Below the pieces are notes generated by a model. It was not told the origin of the DNA. It was given only the letters and a program-made list of their open reading frames with translations, and did not search any database. Made by a program: the position numbers and the translations under genes. A DNA stretch of 64,000 bases, taken from the NCBI GenBank assembly GCA_032622095.1, contig CP136061.1, positions 236,421,815 through 236,485,814 of the forward strand, in the 5' to 3' direction. The DNA comes from Siphonodentalium dalli. Lineage: Eukaryota > Mollusca > Scaphopoda > Gadilida > Siphonodentaliidae. Within the stretch, counting starts at the first letter, position 1; every line of letters begins with the position of its first letter. Of the stretch, positions 25,601 to 40,600 are shown piece after piece.

Positions 25601-28600
25601 ACAACATCAATTTGCCAGTCACATTCCGATTACGAGTGACTATGATCACCGATTTTTGTACTAACTTCTTTCCTTCACACTTAATAAATCCCAGATTATC
25701 ACGACCATGTCCATGCATGAATAATTCACAAACATCGTGGTAAATTCTGTGGGGAATTTTACATGGCGTATAACAGCCATTAGCTTAGTACTCTGCCACG
25801 TGTCAACAAAATTTAATTGATAAGTGTCATGTTCTACCAACTTGTTGACCTATTTACTATTACAACCCACTACCTTTATAATTTCAATATTCGATATATG
25901 ACTACCAATCTAAATACGATAACAACCAAACCAATCATTTGATAGTACATATAATCAAGACCAATGAAAGATTGGGACAAGGGGAGTGTTTGTTGTGAGT
26001 CAGTTGGAATAAAAGAGGAATGAAAGGGTGAGTGAAATAATTTAAATTTTGTTATTGTTACTATTTATCATTAAATATTTATTGAACTAATAAAAATGAT
26101 AAAAAAAAACAAAACAAAACAAACAAACAGATTTAGGGTCCATTGGTTTTAAATAACTAGCTGATGTGCCCGACTTCATCTGTGCTTTTTAGGAAAAAAC
26201 TATTGTTCGATCGGTCCAGAAACATGCCTATATGAGCGTATATGAGCGAGGTCAAGGACATGATCGTATGTGCAATTGGACCTGCCCATACTGTTCCCCG
26301 GATCAAAGGAGGCCTACATACCAAATTTGAGTCGGTCGGTCAAGCAGTTTTCGAGTCTATAAGACACACACACACACACATACAGACAGAAGTTCCAAAA
26401 TATATAATAGATTTGTCACCTTAATGTGGTCAAAATGATAAGTACCTTTAAAGTGTGGGACACCTGATTGAAGGCTGACTTTAGGAGGTTCCATAAGTCG
26501 CTTGCGTAATGTTGGAGTTTGGGCAATGCTAACTGTTGGAGGGCCATGTGACACAGGGGTAGAGCCTGTTGATTTAGACACTGAAAGCGAGAAACAGAAA
26601 AGACGATACTCTACAACATCTAATATACAACTAATATGAAGTTAACTACACTGCTGAAATCCAACATAATAGCGGAAAATAAGACAATTTTAAGACCTAT
26701 GGATACTGGTCATTTTTTTTTCAAAAGAAAAGATTTGTTAAAGCCAGATAAAAGCGAAGTTACTATACAAGAATCTAAAGATTTTTTGCAACAGAAATAT
26801 TTTAAAATAAATTTATTGTAAAACAAATGTATAAATGAATTCAAAGTATCCAATCATTTTGTTTGTTGCTTTTAAAAAATTTAACATGAAATGGATTGAA
26901 TAGCAAAATAAAATTACAATACTGATTAAAATATTGTCTTCAATTCAGAGTAATGTCAGAATGGTGCTGTGTGGTTATATACGTAAATAAAACAACTAAA
27001 TAGATTAAGCAATTAACTAGAATTCACTTGTAGAATTTTCACTTCACAAAAAAGGTACTGTAAGATACACACGATACACTATTTGTTTGAGTCAAGTTTA
27101 TTGTCTGCCAACAGTGCTGAGTTAAATTCATAGTAAACTAATAAAAGTTCTGAAAATGACCTGCAAATGCAATATCATGGGTGCATCGCTATGACTTTTA
27201 TTAGATATTATTAGCACTTTACAGGGTGTTCCCTGGAGAATTTTACTGCTTTGATGAAATCATTTTATGCCTTGCAGTGACAGGCAGATCATGAAATGTT
27301 CATCAATAATGGCCCGCACCCTGCCACTTTAATGAGAATGCCACAGACTTAACAACATAAATTATCTCCTCGTAAGGTACTGCTCTGGTCTGGATGACAC
27401 TTCAATTTTCGTCAGTAAACAAGTAATAAAATGTTTTTGATGTAATATTTTTTTTAGAAATAAATAACCTGCATAATTAGACCTGACAATATTTGGTACA
27501 CGAGTGATAATAATAGTAATAACATGAGTTTCTCGGGCATTACAGTTCTATTAGCAGCCCCCCCCCCATCCTATTAGTGGACCGAGACGAAATAGGATGC
27601 TTGGCACTTAATAATTTATTTCTGTCGGGCTGCTAATAAATTGTAATGACCTCCAAAATCATGTCAATGTTATAACATCTTCTGCTCCAGTTAACGGATA
27701 TTATAACCAAAAATCTGAGAAATGCAAGTGAAATTCTCTAGATAGATGTGAACAATCTTTATATCTGGGTCTGAGATTACAATACTTGAATCAAATTAAT
27801 AAAAGATTTATTTACTCTATCTGTATTTCTAATAATATATACAATTCAAAAATGTATTCAGTTTTAATAATCATCAGTGATAGCTGTAAACTTATTTTTG
27901 AGAAAGAAAATTTTATTTTACATCACTGTTGACTTTGTCCCATTGTAATATTTATTAGTAACCACACATCAAATAAACTAGATTGAGTTGGCACCAGACC
28001 AAGCCATTTATATCTTTAAATTAATGACAATATTTAACACAAACAAGTGCACAATTCTATCATCCAATATGGAAAAATGGCACTTCTGCAACAAAACAAA
28101 AAACACTTACTTCAACGAAAAGTCTGATAAATTTGATCAAAATTAGCCTGGATCCCTGAATACATCTTTAAATTTGTCAAAACTGTGTAAGTATGTTTTA
28201 ATTGTGAAACAGAACTACTGGATTTACAAAAGCAAACCAATACTACTATAATAAACCTTGATACATTTGGCAATACAAATCATTTGCAAAACAAAGTCAA
28301 TTTCAACTAATATGAAAATATAGACCAAAATTTCATATAAAAATATAATTTAATAACATGTTGGCAGAAAGCCAGTGAGAAAGCCAGAAAAAAATGTTGG
28401 TTGGACCTCTGATTTTAAGTTTTCAGTATACAAGAAATTGAAACTTTAGAATCCAGAATCAAATTTCAAGACTATCTGGATACTTTCCTTGATTCAGAAG
28501 ATAATTTCATGCCAATTTATCTCATTGAAATTGTGTATGTCATTATTAATGTAAAACTTGAAACATTAAAAACCACAGAAACACTAAACAACAGTAAAAA

Positions 28601-31600
28601 TCTATACAAATACATAACATTTTATGAAAATCTGTAAGAAATGACACAAAAGATAACAGGACACAAAAACAATAAGGTTACAAAAATAGAGAGGCTTGTC
28701 CAAAGGACAGGAATAAGGTTTCGATATAAAAGTTAACCTTTTCATGATGGGAGCTGCGCTGGTGCAGCATTAAAGACTCTGTGCCAGTGCATTATCTTAA
28801 ATATGCAAGTCTCCCATAGGGAGCCCCAGATATATAAGAGAATGCACTGGCTTACAAGGTCAAGGTAAATATTGTTAGGCCAATGCATTCTCTTATATAT
28901 GTGAGGCTCCCTCTAGGAGACTCGCATATATAAGAGAATGCATTGGCACAGGGCTTTTGTAAAACTTCAGGAAGCTCCAGTCATGAAAGGGTTAAGTCAC
29001 AAACAATAATGGTACATTATCAGTTTTAAAATAATAATTAAAAGCCAAGTTTTTCTGCAAATATGACTGGACATCTATCTCACCTGGTCTCTGTATAGCA
29101 AATGGGAGGGGAACTGGTCTTTTGCATAAACCACGGAAGGTCATATCCTTTGTGCCATCTTCTTGGGCAGAGATATCAATTTCCACAGAAGGATACACAT
29201 ATCTGGAAATAGAGTTGATTGAATTATTTTTTCAACTTGGCATCATTTCACATTGAAACTTCTCTTTGCTGTAGCTACATGAAGAAGTGGGACATGAAAG
29301 TGCATGGGTTCTCAAACAAGGAGTAGTGATGAGCTGATAATAAGAATTCGGTCACATTTAAAAATATCTTTGTTTCCCTTTACCCTTCCCAAAATTTCAA
29401 GAATGAGTAAGTAGGTAGGTAATTTGTTTTATTACATGATCCTACTCTTATTCCATTCAATAAACCCATTCTATAAATTGTAATATTAAACATTCGTTTA
29501 ATAACAGGAAATAGTTCCAGGTGACCTTTGAATTCTGGTTTAACGTATGTTTACATTCCGCGCGCTACGTCTTAAAATACTATGGCTTCCAATATTTTTC
29601 CAAACTATAATGAATGAAGAGTTTGAAAAGTTATGTCATTAAATATACGCTATTAAATACAACAAAGAGTCTTTATTTATCTGGGACTATTTCTTTACAC
29701 GGACAAACAACACATAGTTCAGTGAAACGTCATCGCATGCCTTATAGAAGCCGATCTTAGTTTCGCATCCTATTTGTTGATTTAAGTATGTTTTGTCGAG
29801 GTTTTGGGTCATGTAATAAATAGAATCTACAATTTGTCCCCAGTTTATATAGGAATTTACAAAACTCATCCCGTAAATTAGGTCTGAACCTCGCCAAAGG
29901 CTCGGTCCAGACCTAATTTACTAGACTTGTTTTGTAAATTCCGCTATAAACTGGGGACTCGTAATACGATAAATAGTAATCATTGACTGGATGATTACCC
30001 CTTTCATTGATGAGTAGTTCCCTTAATTGGAAATGTTCAGATATTAAGTTCTTATTAGGCCTAAATAAAATTTGTCGTTGTTTCCACTAACCCAAAAGAC
30101 CACTATAAAAGACGCTGACTGCAGCATATTTATTGCCGATTGCGAAAACTAGATGACTTTCATGGAAATTCTCGACAGTGACTGTCTATAGTTAAGATAT
30201 CTGATAGATAGCTACACAAGCTGCATCGAATATGAAGCTGCATCGAATATAAAGTTATGGTTCAATCTAACGTGTACATAAACTTCGAGAAAATGATAAA
30301 CAGCTGAATAATTAAATAGATTTGTATCGAGCATGTGCTTTGTGACGTCACATGATGACTCTGATGAGTCAACACTTTGATAATACATGTACTACATTTA
30401 TAGCAAAATGAAGAGTCTTTTTCCATATCGGTTCTTCACTAACAAGGAGTAACTTTACTTTAGTCTCTCAATGCAAAACTTATTAAATAATACTTTAAAG
30501 CAATAAGTGCCAAAAACTATTTCTGGCAAAAAAATTACGTTTTAACATCCAATCATAGGGTAAGTACTGTTTCTACTCTTGAAATAGAATCTATTGCTGT
30601 CAACTAATTTTCAATATGGTTCAAAATCATTTATCGTGTAACTTAAATCATTAGCCACTTTTTATTGAAATATAACTGGATTTATCCTTTAATTAGTGAA
30701 TGCATTGAATGGATTCTCCCATTCAGTCTCAAAAGTAAACAAATTAATATTATTCATCTGAAGTAGTGTGTTGATAATACAAGTGAAAAAACATTGAACT
30801 CCTATTTTCACTCATTTGAGAGAATGTTCAGATAATATTCCACAAATTGCCAGCAATAAATTTATCTACTCACTTGACACATTTGATGAGGTTATCGTGC
30901 GGCAACAAGTCTGGAAGGTTAAATTTCCGGCAAAAATCAACGAACTCTGCGACCAAAGTGCCTCTGGATGTTGCGGCTTCAGACTTTATTTCAAAAGCCG
31001 CTTGTATCCTGAAAACAACAAAAGGATAATTAGACCTGAATAAATTAAACCTTTATAAACTAAAAGGATTCTCCCACTCAGTTATAAAATTATACATTGG
31101 AATGATCTATTATTCATTTGGAGTTCAGGTAATAAAAGCAAACGCCAGAAGAAAAACAGATAATACAAGAACAGAATGATTCATATTTGTAGGTGGGAAA
31201 TGTCCAGATAATAAGTTCAACAAACCGTTTGCTGAACTTAGTATCTGAACATTTCCTATGGGAAATACTCGCCAATGAGTACTTGGTATAGAAAGGGGCT
31301 AATACAGTATTAAGTTGTTATTCAATGTTTCAAATATCAAGAGTATTTACTTTTATTATTACCAACAAGTAGTCATGACCAGATCTGAAAATTAAAGTTT
31401 ACTCTCTTAACACGTAAACGGTTCCATGGGGACTGCTACTACGAGTTAACTCGTAGTAATGTTCATACCACATAAATAATAACACAAACCGCAAGCAATG
31501 TTGGTGTATGCGCCAATACATGCCCAACGATCCCATTGATCGATTTTATATGTATAATTACGATGGCTTGAGATACGATTCCCACAGCCCAAACAAGGGG

Positions 31601-34600
31601 TGGGGTCCAAATAGAAATCTTGGTAGGATACTCCAATTCACCAGGACCTCTTCTGTACGTCCCTGAACCATGATATAGATCTGCAACTAGACCATTCCCG
31701 GACACATTGTGTATATATAAAGGAATTATCGTGCTTTATTCAATTTTTGTCGATCAAATCCCAGTCAAATGAAAGATGAAACGTGTTATAAAGCTCCTAC
31801 GAGATAACTCGTAGTCGGCACCTGGGATGAAACTCACCAGTGGTCATCGCTGGTGCCAGCTACGAGTTATCTCGTAGGTAAATACATATTATGTTTTTTG
31901 ACGTCTTATTCGACGTAGTCTGTACCAATTATCATATATAAATTCATTTACCATGTCTTACATACGATATGCTTGTACATGTATAGCACTCTTCGACATC
32001 TAAGACACTGACAACGTAATTGTATTTACCTACGAGATAACTCGTAGCTGGCACCAGGGATGAAACACTAATAAATTCCGTCCCAGGTGCCGACTATGAG
32101 TTATCTCGTAGTAGTCTTATAACATGTTTCAGCATCATATGACCCGATATTGGTCAAAACCATTACTCATACATACTTAAAATATCATCTACTATCGGCA
32201 ATACGGGATGGAATTACCCATTGGTTTTCGGCAGTGAACGTGTTAAGTTTCAATTTTAATTAATTAAGTTTTTTCTAATAATGCTATGTTTATATGACAT
32301 AATTGAATACACGAACCCAACAATAAAATAAACAAAGTCATTTATTAGGGTTTGTATTAACAAAATTAACTGATTAAAAACACTTAACCTTGTTACTTCA
32401 GAGATCTAATTAGCATTTGAAAAATGAAAAATAAAGAGCTAGTCAGCTACCCTCATCTATGGTCAAAATTCGTGTTTGTCAAAACTGTGTGAAAACAAAC
32501 TTTTTTTTAATGAACCAAGGCCATGCTATGTCAATTTCCTGATTCTGGGAGAGTTTATCCAAAATAAAACAATCAAGAATAACTGACAGATTTTTACTGA
32601 TATTGCAGTTACCAATCCTAACTTTATTAAAGTATGCTTGAACATAGTTACAAATTACAGTAATCTGAAATCTGATGGTCTATTCGATCTCAGGGTATGC
32701 CGATAGATTCAAATGGTGGCCACTGGCGGCCATGTTTTTTAATGAAATTTGGAAAAGTATGATGACTCCATTCTAGTGAAGCATTTAGTGGTGATCGGAT
32801 TAGTGGTGCGACCTGTAGTGTATGGCGATGGATTTAGTTATGTATAGAGTAAAATCCAAAATGGCCACTGGTGGCCATGTTTTTCAACTAAATTTGGAAA
32901 AAATTATGGCTCCCATCTAGTGGTCACCCAGAAGATACATATGAAGTTCGGTGACGATCAGATGAGGGATGTGATCTGTAACTTGTCCAGGTTGTAGGAA
33001 ATCCCAAGATGGCTGCTGGTGGCCATGTTTTTTAACGAATTTCGGAAAAAATTAATGGCTCCCATCTAGAGGTCACCCCGAAGTTTGGCGACGATCGGAT
33101 CAGAGATGTGACCTGTAGGGTGTGCTAAAGGTAATTGTTGATGGATGGATGGACAGATACCAACCCATGGCAATAGCTCAAACTTTACTCTGTCTAGATG
33201 AGGTAAAAACGGACCCCAATTATTTTGTAGATGTTAAAAATGGCCCCCACCCAAAATATGCGAATATAAAGGTTGCATGAGTTTCAGGTGATCATAGGAA
33301 ACACAAAGTTAACTTTTCAAGGCCTAACTATTATTTCAGAGGATATCTTGAAGATTTAGTATAATTACTCACCAATTCCATGTACTACGCTCCATATCAC
33401 TTCCACACGGCATACCAGTGGCAGGTAGAGGCTGAGTAGTCGGTGGTTCTATAATAAATCAAGACAAAAATTAGGTCCACTGATCAATTTTGTAATAATA
33501 TAATAACAGTTCCAATGACTAAAGTGCACTTTGAAGTGATAAAAGTGGAGTGAAATGAGATTATTTTATGCGGAATATATCGCGAAATAAAATTGAATTG
33601 TTTCTGCAAGAATACAAGTTGGGCCTTCTATATCTAGCCTCTTCTTCGTTCTATGGTACAAAATACCACTGAAATAGTGTCATACCATTGTGTGTTATAG
33701 GAGTGCAATTAAACACCAGTGGGGCGTGATTAAAAACCTGTTGGTTAAAACATCATGATGGCTTATATTCGTCATAATAAATCTTTCTCTCCGTTTCTTC
33801 CCATGAAGCCTTTTGTGTGGAGAAGTGCACAACTGCAGACCACTTGCTAAAATCCTTCCAGTCCAGATATGATCAGATATTGCGTAAACAAAAGAATTAA
33901 CTCGATTACACAACAGACTGTCAAAACTACAATAATTATTAATTAGGCACTTTGGCATAACAGTATTTTTTTCCTAAATTGTAGGCAAGCCGGGCATTGT
34001 TTTTCAGTTTGTGGTTCGTTTTTTTTTTACATTTTGATGGCAGATATTGACTTTCGCGAGAGGAAGTTTTTAATTGTTATTAGCCATAGCCTAGCAAAAT
34101 ACCCAATTATCGCCTCTAATAAAGAGCGTCCATTCTTTCATCGCCCAAATGCGGTAGACAATAAAGAGCATTCTCAATTATGAACATTGTGATCATTTTC
34201 GAGGTATCATGGGTGACTTTCTATGCAGTATTGTGACATTTGAATATAAAGACATCAATGCTTCGGTCGTCCAAAAGCGGTAGACAATAAAGAGAGTTCT
34301 CAATTACGAACTGTGTTGTCGTTTTTGACGTACTACATAATGGGCGATATGCATGCACATGTCATGATGGCATTCGAATGAATGAGAATTTTGAAATAAC
34401 TTAAAAAGAACAAATGAAACATCTAATATATAGTTCAAATTATTCCGCCCAATGTTTTTATAACATTTGGGAGCTTCTTATGACAAAGTTGATGCGATCG
34501 TCAGCTGCCATTACCACTAACTTTGGGTCCCCATAGTAACATCTATTCAACAAAACAAACACGCGATGGCATGTTATTAATGGCCACAAAAAACAACTAT

Positions 34601-37600
34601 CCTATGTGTTAATTATTACTTTATTCATATAAATATATCATTCGTTATCTTGTACATTTTATAGTTCTGGTTTCATGGTTGAGGTAAACGTCATTTACGC
34701 CATTCGATTCCACACATCATCGGTCTAATTAACAAAAATTGTATACTCCGTTTTTATTGCAAATTCTGAATCTGCGTGCTTGATTATGTCGTTGAAATTA
34801 AAACTTTGTCAGCATACTAAAATATTACAATTGATGTGTACAACTATTAGGAAAATAAGCACGACCATTTCAATATGTAAGGCGAGTAGGAATTTAACTT
34901 ACTTGATGATGGTGGTGTTGATGCACTCTGGTTCTGGCCGCCATGGAACAGAACTCTGGCTTCTCCAGGAGTGGGTTGCGCAGGCACTGGTGAGAGCTGA
35001 CAATCCTCTGACGTGCAAACTTTCTGTGGTGGGACATACTCTACAACCTTAATTCCTTGCAAAGAGTTCTGACCAAATGACTGTGCTTCAATGGTTAACA
35101 GACTGATCAACATATCTGAAATCATGATGTGACAAATCTCATTCTATTTTAGCAACACCTCAACAAGGGTTGTGCATCAATGATGTTTCTGGTCGAGTTT
35201 ATTGCTCTGTTTAACCAAGAATCACTAACGAGAGGCCGATCACGATCGGCAGATGTTTAACCCATACCTTGGCGATAGTGATCAGCTATTTTCAGTTCGG
35301 ACACGAAAATCCATAAGCCATAACTCTGTTTAAAATATAAAAAAATAGATAAAACCCAAATTCGAAATCTATCTGTATTTTGGGCTGAGAAATTCACATC
35401 CAAATTTACATACATCTCAATAAAATGAGATATATCAGATGAAAGGTATTTCTGCTAAGTATAAGGAATGTTGAGAATTAAGGGTTCATTTAACCACAAA
35501 AATCCATACAAGTGAAAGGGATATAATAGGAGAATGATTACATGAAAAATATACAAAAGCATAAAATTGATGACAAGGGTTAACAATTTTAACTCAATAA
35601 AATTAGGTAGAGGTATGTCACTGGAACACTGCAATAAACCAGAGAGCTCTATGGAAATACAATAAACAACAGATGGTCCTCTGTCCAATTACACCTTCCA
35701 CAGTGCCCTGACAATGGTGGCTAAAAATAACTCTAATTTCCAATAATACAAGTTAATCTATTCTCTCTCTCAGTGCTAACTGATATCACAGGGGTTAGCT
35801 GCTATGCTTCTACATGATAAGCATAACAATATCGAATCTGTTCAATCCTTAGTTAAAAAGGGCCATAACTCTGGTATAAAAAACAGGATCTAACCCATAT
35901 TCAAACTTGATCTGTATTTTGAGTTGAGAAACTCACATACCAAATTTGGTTCCTATCAGACGATAACTGGTTGAGCTATCGAAGCATGGATGAATTCTAT
36001 ATCAAAGGGCCATAACTCCATTAAAAATAATCTGATCAAACCCATATTCGAACTCGAATTGTATTTTAGATAGAGAAACTCACATACCAAATTTGGTTCT
36101 CATGAGATAATATTTTTTTTAGTTATCGTAGCATCCATGAATTATAAGTCGAAAAAGGGCCATAACTCCGTAAAAAAAACTCGGATCAAACCCATATTCG
36201 AACTCGATCTGTATTTTGGGCTCTGAAACTCGCATACCAAATTTGGTTCCGATCAGATAAAAATTGTTTGAGTTATGACAGCATGCGTGAATTCGAAGTC
36301 GAAAAAGGGCCATAACTCCGTAAAAAAAACTCGGATCAAACCCATATTCGAACTCGATCTGTATTTTGGTCTGAGAAACTCGTATACAAAATTTAGTTCC
36401 GATCGGATAGAAAATATTTGAGTTATCGCACCATGCGTAAAGTGTCTACGGACAGACGGACGGACGGACACACGACGAGTGGTCAATCCGGACGTCGACA
36501 TTATGTTTACCATACTATGGTATGGGTAAACATAAAAATGGACAATCTAAAGAACCATATCAGGCAATTAATGGCCATAACTCAGGTATATATAAAAAAA
36601 TCAGATAAACTTATAAAAGGTCCATATACCCAATATGAATGGAATCGGTTGATGTTTGTTAAGTTTTCACACTAACAGTCATAAAATTACTAAAAATGGA
36701 CAAACTAAGGGCTGTAACTCAGGTGTAATAAAAAAAAAAACGGTTTTTGAAATCGGATTCTGTGTGATTTATTTTAACCAAAATCACCAATTCAAGTATG
36801 AATGATGCATTTTCAGCCCTCATAATTGGCTACGGCAATCAGCAATACCTAAGCCATTTGCTGAAGCAAACTGGGCCACTGCCAAGAGTTGCTGTAGCAG
36901 ATTGCCGAAGCCAAATAATCTGAATTATGAGGGTTGAATTTTGTACTGAGATTGAAGTATAATTCTCACATTTCTAACACATGCTTGAACATAAATACAA
37001 ATTGCAATTTGAACTAGGAATCGGTTTGTTTGATATCAGTTCCACGCGAGTTAGTATAAAAACCTACAATTATTTCGTACAAATAATAATTTTTTCCCCA
37101 TCATATCAGATCATATCAAACGATAACAAGTGCATCGGCATGTCAAACTATGCCAATGGTAATTCCAACAAAGGGCCATAACACTGGTAAAAATTGGTGG
37201 GCGGAACCTGACCTGTATTTTGTGCTAGTAAACCCCAAGTACCAAATTTAATTCTATCCAGCTGAGGCTATCTAACGTTATCATCCAGAAACCAAAAGTG
37301 AACGGACGGACAGACCAATAGCATAATACGTCCCTTTTTAAAAAACGAGAGGCCGATCACGATCGGCAGATGTTAACCCATCCCTTGGCGATAAACATTT
37401 ACTATGATCGGATAAATGAGAGTTTTGGTGTTGAATTATAGAGTATACCGTTATGTACTATTATTGACAAATTTACATAACACAAATTATTGGAATTTAT
37501 GGGTCACTGGCATTTATATAAGAGAATACACTGGTACAGGATCGGTAATGCTAAACCACCACAGCCTTGGGTTAAATGTGAAAGGTGTGACCTGGACATG

Positions 37601-40600
37601 GAATACTTAGGTTGAGAGAGTCCAATTTAAGTTTACAATAATAATGTGTCAAATTCTATCAACAATATAGTATACAGATAAGCCACCACACTGCTGACCC
37701 ATTAATATCAATTATATAGCAAAGCTGTCAACAAATCACAGGAATTTTGTATGTTGAAAACTGACCTCTCTATTAAACCAATAACAATTATAATGACCTC
37801 AGACCATCTGAAGATATAACTCTGCAGCACAGATGTCCATGTCTACTGTTAATATCATGTGATGTTTATTGTTGAATCTTTATTTTAAATTAGATACCAT
37901 AGCCTTCTTTATCACATTATTTGCACACTGGCATAAGAGACATCAGAAAATAATATAGCCTTATCAATAGCTAAGTAGTCCAAAGGCATGGGATAGAATT
38001 GTGAATTGGATTTAATGATTCTCCAAACAGATTTACCAGTACATAACACAAGATTTTGGACAGATTTAAACAAATTTGGTGTGGTGATTCGGGGTACCCT
38101 TGGCAGAGTTATAATTGTGTTAGTTTTTCAAATTTGTTTAACTTAAAAAAATATTGTTTTTAATTATTTAAAAAAAAAGAGGATTGGGAACCTTTTTATC
38201 AACTTGTATCATAATCATCAATATCTAAATGAAAACCAATGAAAGAGTCAATGATATTTTTTTTATTATTATTATAAAACATAAAAATAAAAAAATAAAT
38301 CAAATTATATACTATGGTATAGTTACACATAAAAAGTTTTATCTCATGCAGAGTACAAGAAAAATATATCAAACCTGGTGTGCCCCTTTAATATTTCAAT
38401 TCACATTTGTAATCAATTGAAATTAATGTCCAACAAATCTACTAAACACAATCACATTATTAATCTCCAATAGTAATGCTATTAAACAATGAAACCAGAT
38501 TATGCCTTTAAGATGGAATTAAATAACCATGTATATAAAATATATAGTAGAAACATTCCATCTATGCTATCTCAGCATATGGTCAGAGATACTTTATAGA
38601 GTATAAAGTATATATGATATGGCCAACACATCTCCTAGTAGTTAATTATCTCAATGCAAGAGAGAGACAATTCATGGCATTGTAACTGGATACTAATCTC
38701 TGTGTGCAAAGACAACCTCAAACCTGATTTATTAGATTCTATTTGGACAGTGCAAACTGGGTATATCTTTGATATATTTTAGCGATGAATAAAATAATCA
38801 AAAGACCATAACTCCATTAAAATATATCGGATCAAACCCATATTCGAACTCGATCTGTATTTTGAGTTGAGAAACTCACATACAAAATTTGGTTCCTATC
38901 AGTTGAAAAATTGTAGATTTATCGAAACATGCATGAATTCTATGTCAAAGGGCCATAACTCCATTAAAAAATATCGGATCAAACCCATATTCGAACTCGA
39001 TATGTATTTTGGACTGAGCAACTGGCATACCAAATTTGGTTATGGTCAGATGAATTTTTTTTTTAGTTATGGCAGCATGCATGAATTCTAAGTTGAAAAA
39101 GGGCCATAACTCCCTAAAAAAACTCGGATCAAACCCATAATCGAACTCGATCTGTATTTGGTGCTGAGAAACCCATATACAAAATTTGGTTCCGGTCGGA
39201 TAGAAATTGTTTGAGTTATCGCACCATGCGTAAAGTGTCTACAGACAGACATACAGCCAGACAGACAGACGGACGGACAGACTAACGACGAGTGGTCAAT
39301 CCGGACAACGACACTATGTTTATCATACTATGGTATGGGTAAACATAAAAACGAACATGCAATAAAAAGGTTGCATGTGCTGTGTCTTGGAGCTATGTGC
39401 GCACAGGCCTGAGAAATGGGGAAATAGACTTTGTGTGACCTTATAACAGGGTTTCCGCTAGGGAAAAATAAATGGGTCCGGTCCTGGGTGGGGGGGGGGG
39501 GGGGGGGGCACGGGAAATACATATGCACGCGCCATCAGCATGTCACATCTGATCAGCTAACGATGGACGGTAGCAAAGTTTTCCTACTTACACAATCACG
39601 ACGGCAGACAGTGCCTTCAGAACGAACGAGGATGTCAACCAGTGTCCTGTAAACGGTGCTCGCAAAAATGTGCATTCTCGGACTAAGCACCCAGCGTTTT
39701 TTTAAAGGTGATTTACTGAAATCTTAGGAATGTGGACAGACATGAAATCTTTGGTGCAATGTGGAGGCCAGTGCAAAGGTCAAACTGGGATCGGAGTGCT
39801 ACATCGCTAGTCTCCCCAAGCTGCAAAACAGGGTGGCGGGGTAACATCGCACGAGCTATACTCTGACCTTCACCCCAGAATGGCAGTCACGTTATATTAA
39901 ACTAATTAACGGATCTCTTTCCGGGGGTTTTTAGAACACCAAAGTGGGTGGAACATCCTGATATATAAGTAAAATTGTCCGGGGTGGGTGGAGTCGATTT
40001 GTGAGTATAGATGCGCGCCATACAAGTATACCGTTAACCGAGGTCAAGGACGAGTATAGCTCTTCCGACGTTACCAGTCTTCCGTAAAACAATTGTTTAA
40101 ACGTAAAACTCGGACTTTCAGCTTGAGTCTCCCCTTGCGTAATTGGAAATTCTAATTTATAATGATCTTACAATCGCTCTATTGGGCAACTATTCGTGAC
40201 TTTTCCCCCATGGTTTGAAGGGAATCAAGGGTTTTCCGAATGGGGTCGGAAACCTAAGGAATTCAAGGGCTTGGAAAATGTATTTTAATATTCAAGAATT
40301 AACTCCACAGAAGGCGAATTTGGTGACGCCTGCAGACTAGCGCCACTAAATTCACTTTCCGAGGACCATTCGTAAAATTTTCGAACAGTTATTTACAAAA
40401 CTTGTTGATGTCGACAACAATCGGAACCATTGTCTACGGCCATATTATTGCAACATGCTCAGCAATAATTCTGTGGTTTCCATTTATGGCACCGATTTGC
40501 TGACGAAATAAGTCTGCAGCTGACACACGTGAAGCTCGAGCAATTCGGCATAACGCACGGAGTCCTGCTCAGCTTATACTGATGGCATTGATGTTTGGCT

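Noticed and set aside
36119-36513. Overlapping minus frames with repeated FxLxxHxCxxN peptides
   Set aside because: Translations of the 150-bp tandem units; the frame is kept because the period is a multiple of three in part of the array, and there is no start or splice context.
35840-39350. CRISPR-like array
   Set aside because: Units are 150 bp with divergence throughout rather than short exact repeats with unique spacers, and the DNA is eukaryotic.
39431-39652. Gly-run plus-strand frame
   Set aside because: Created by the poly-G tract; no other coding sign.
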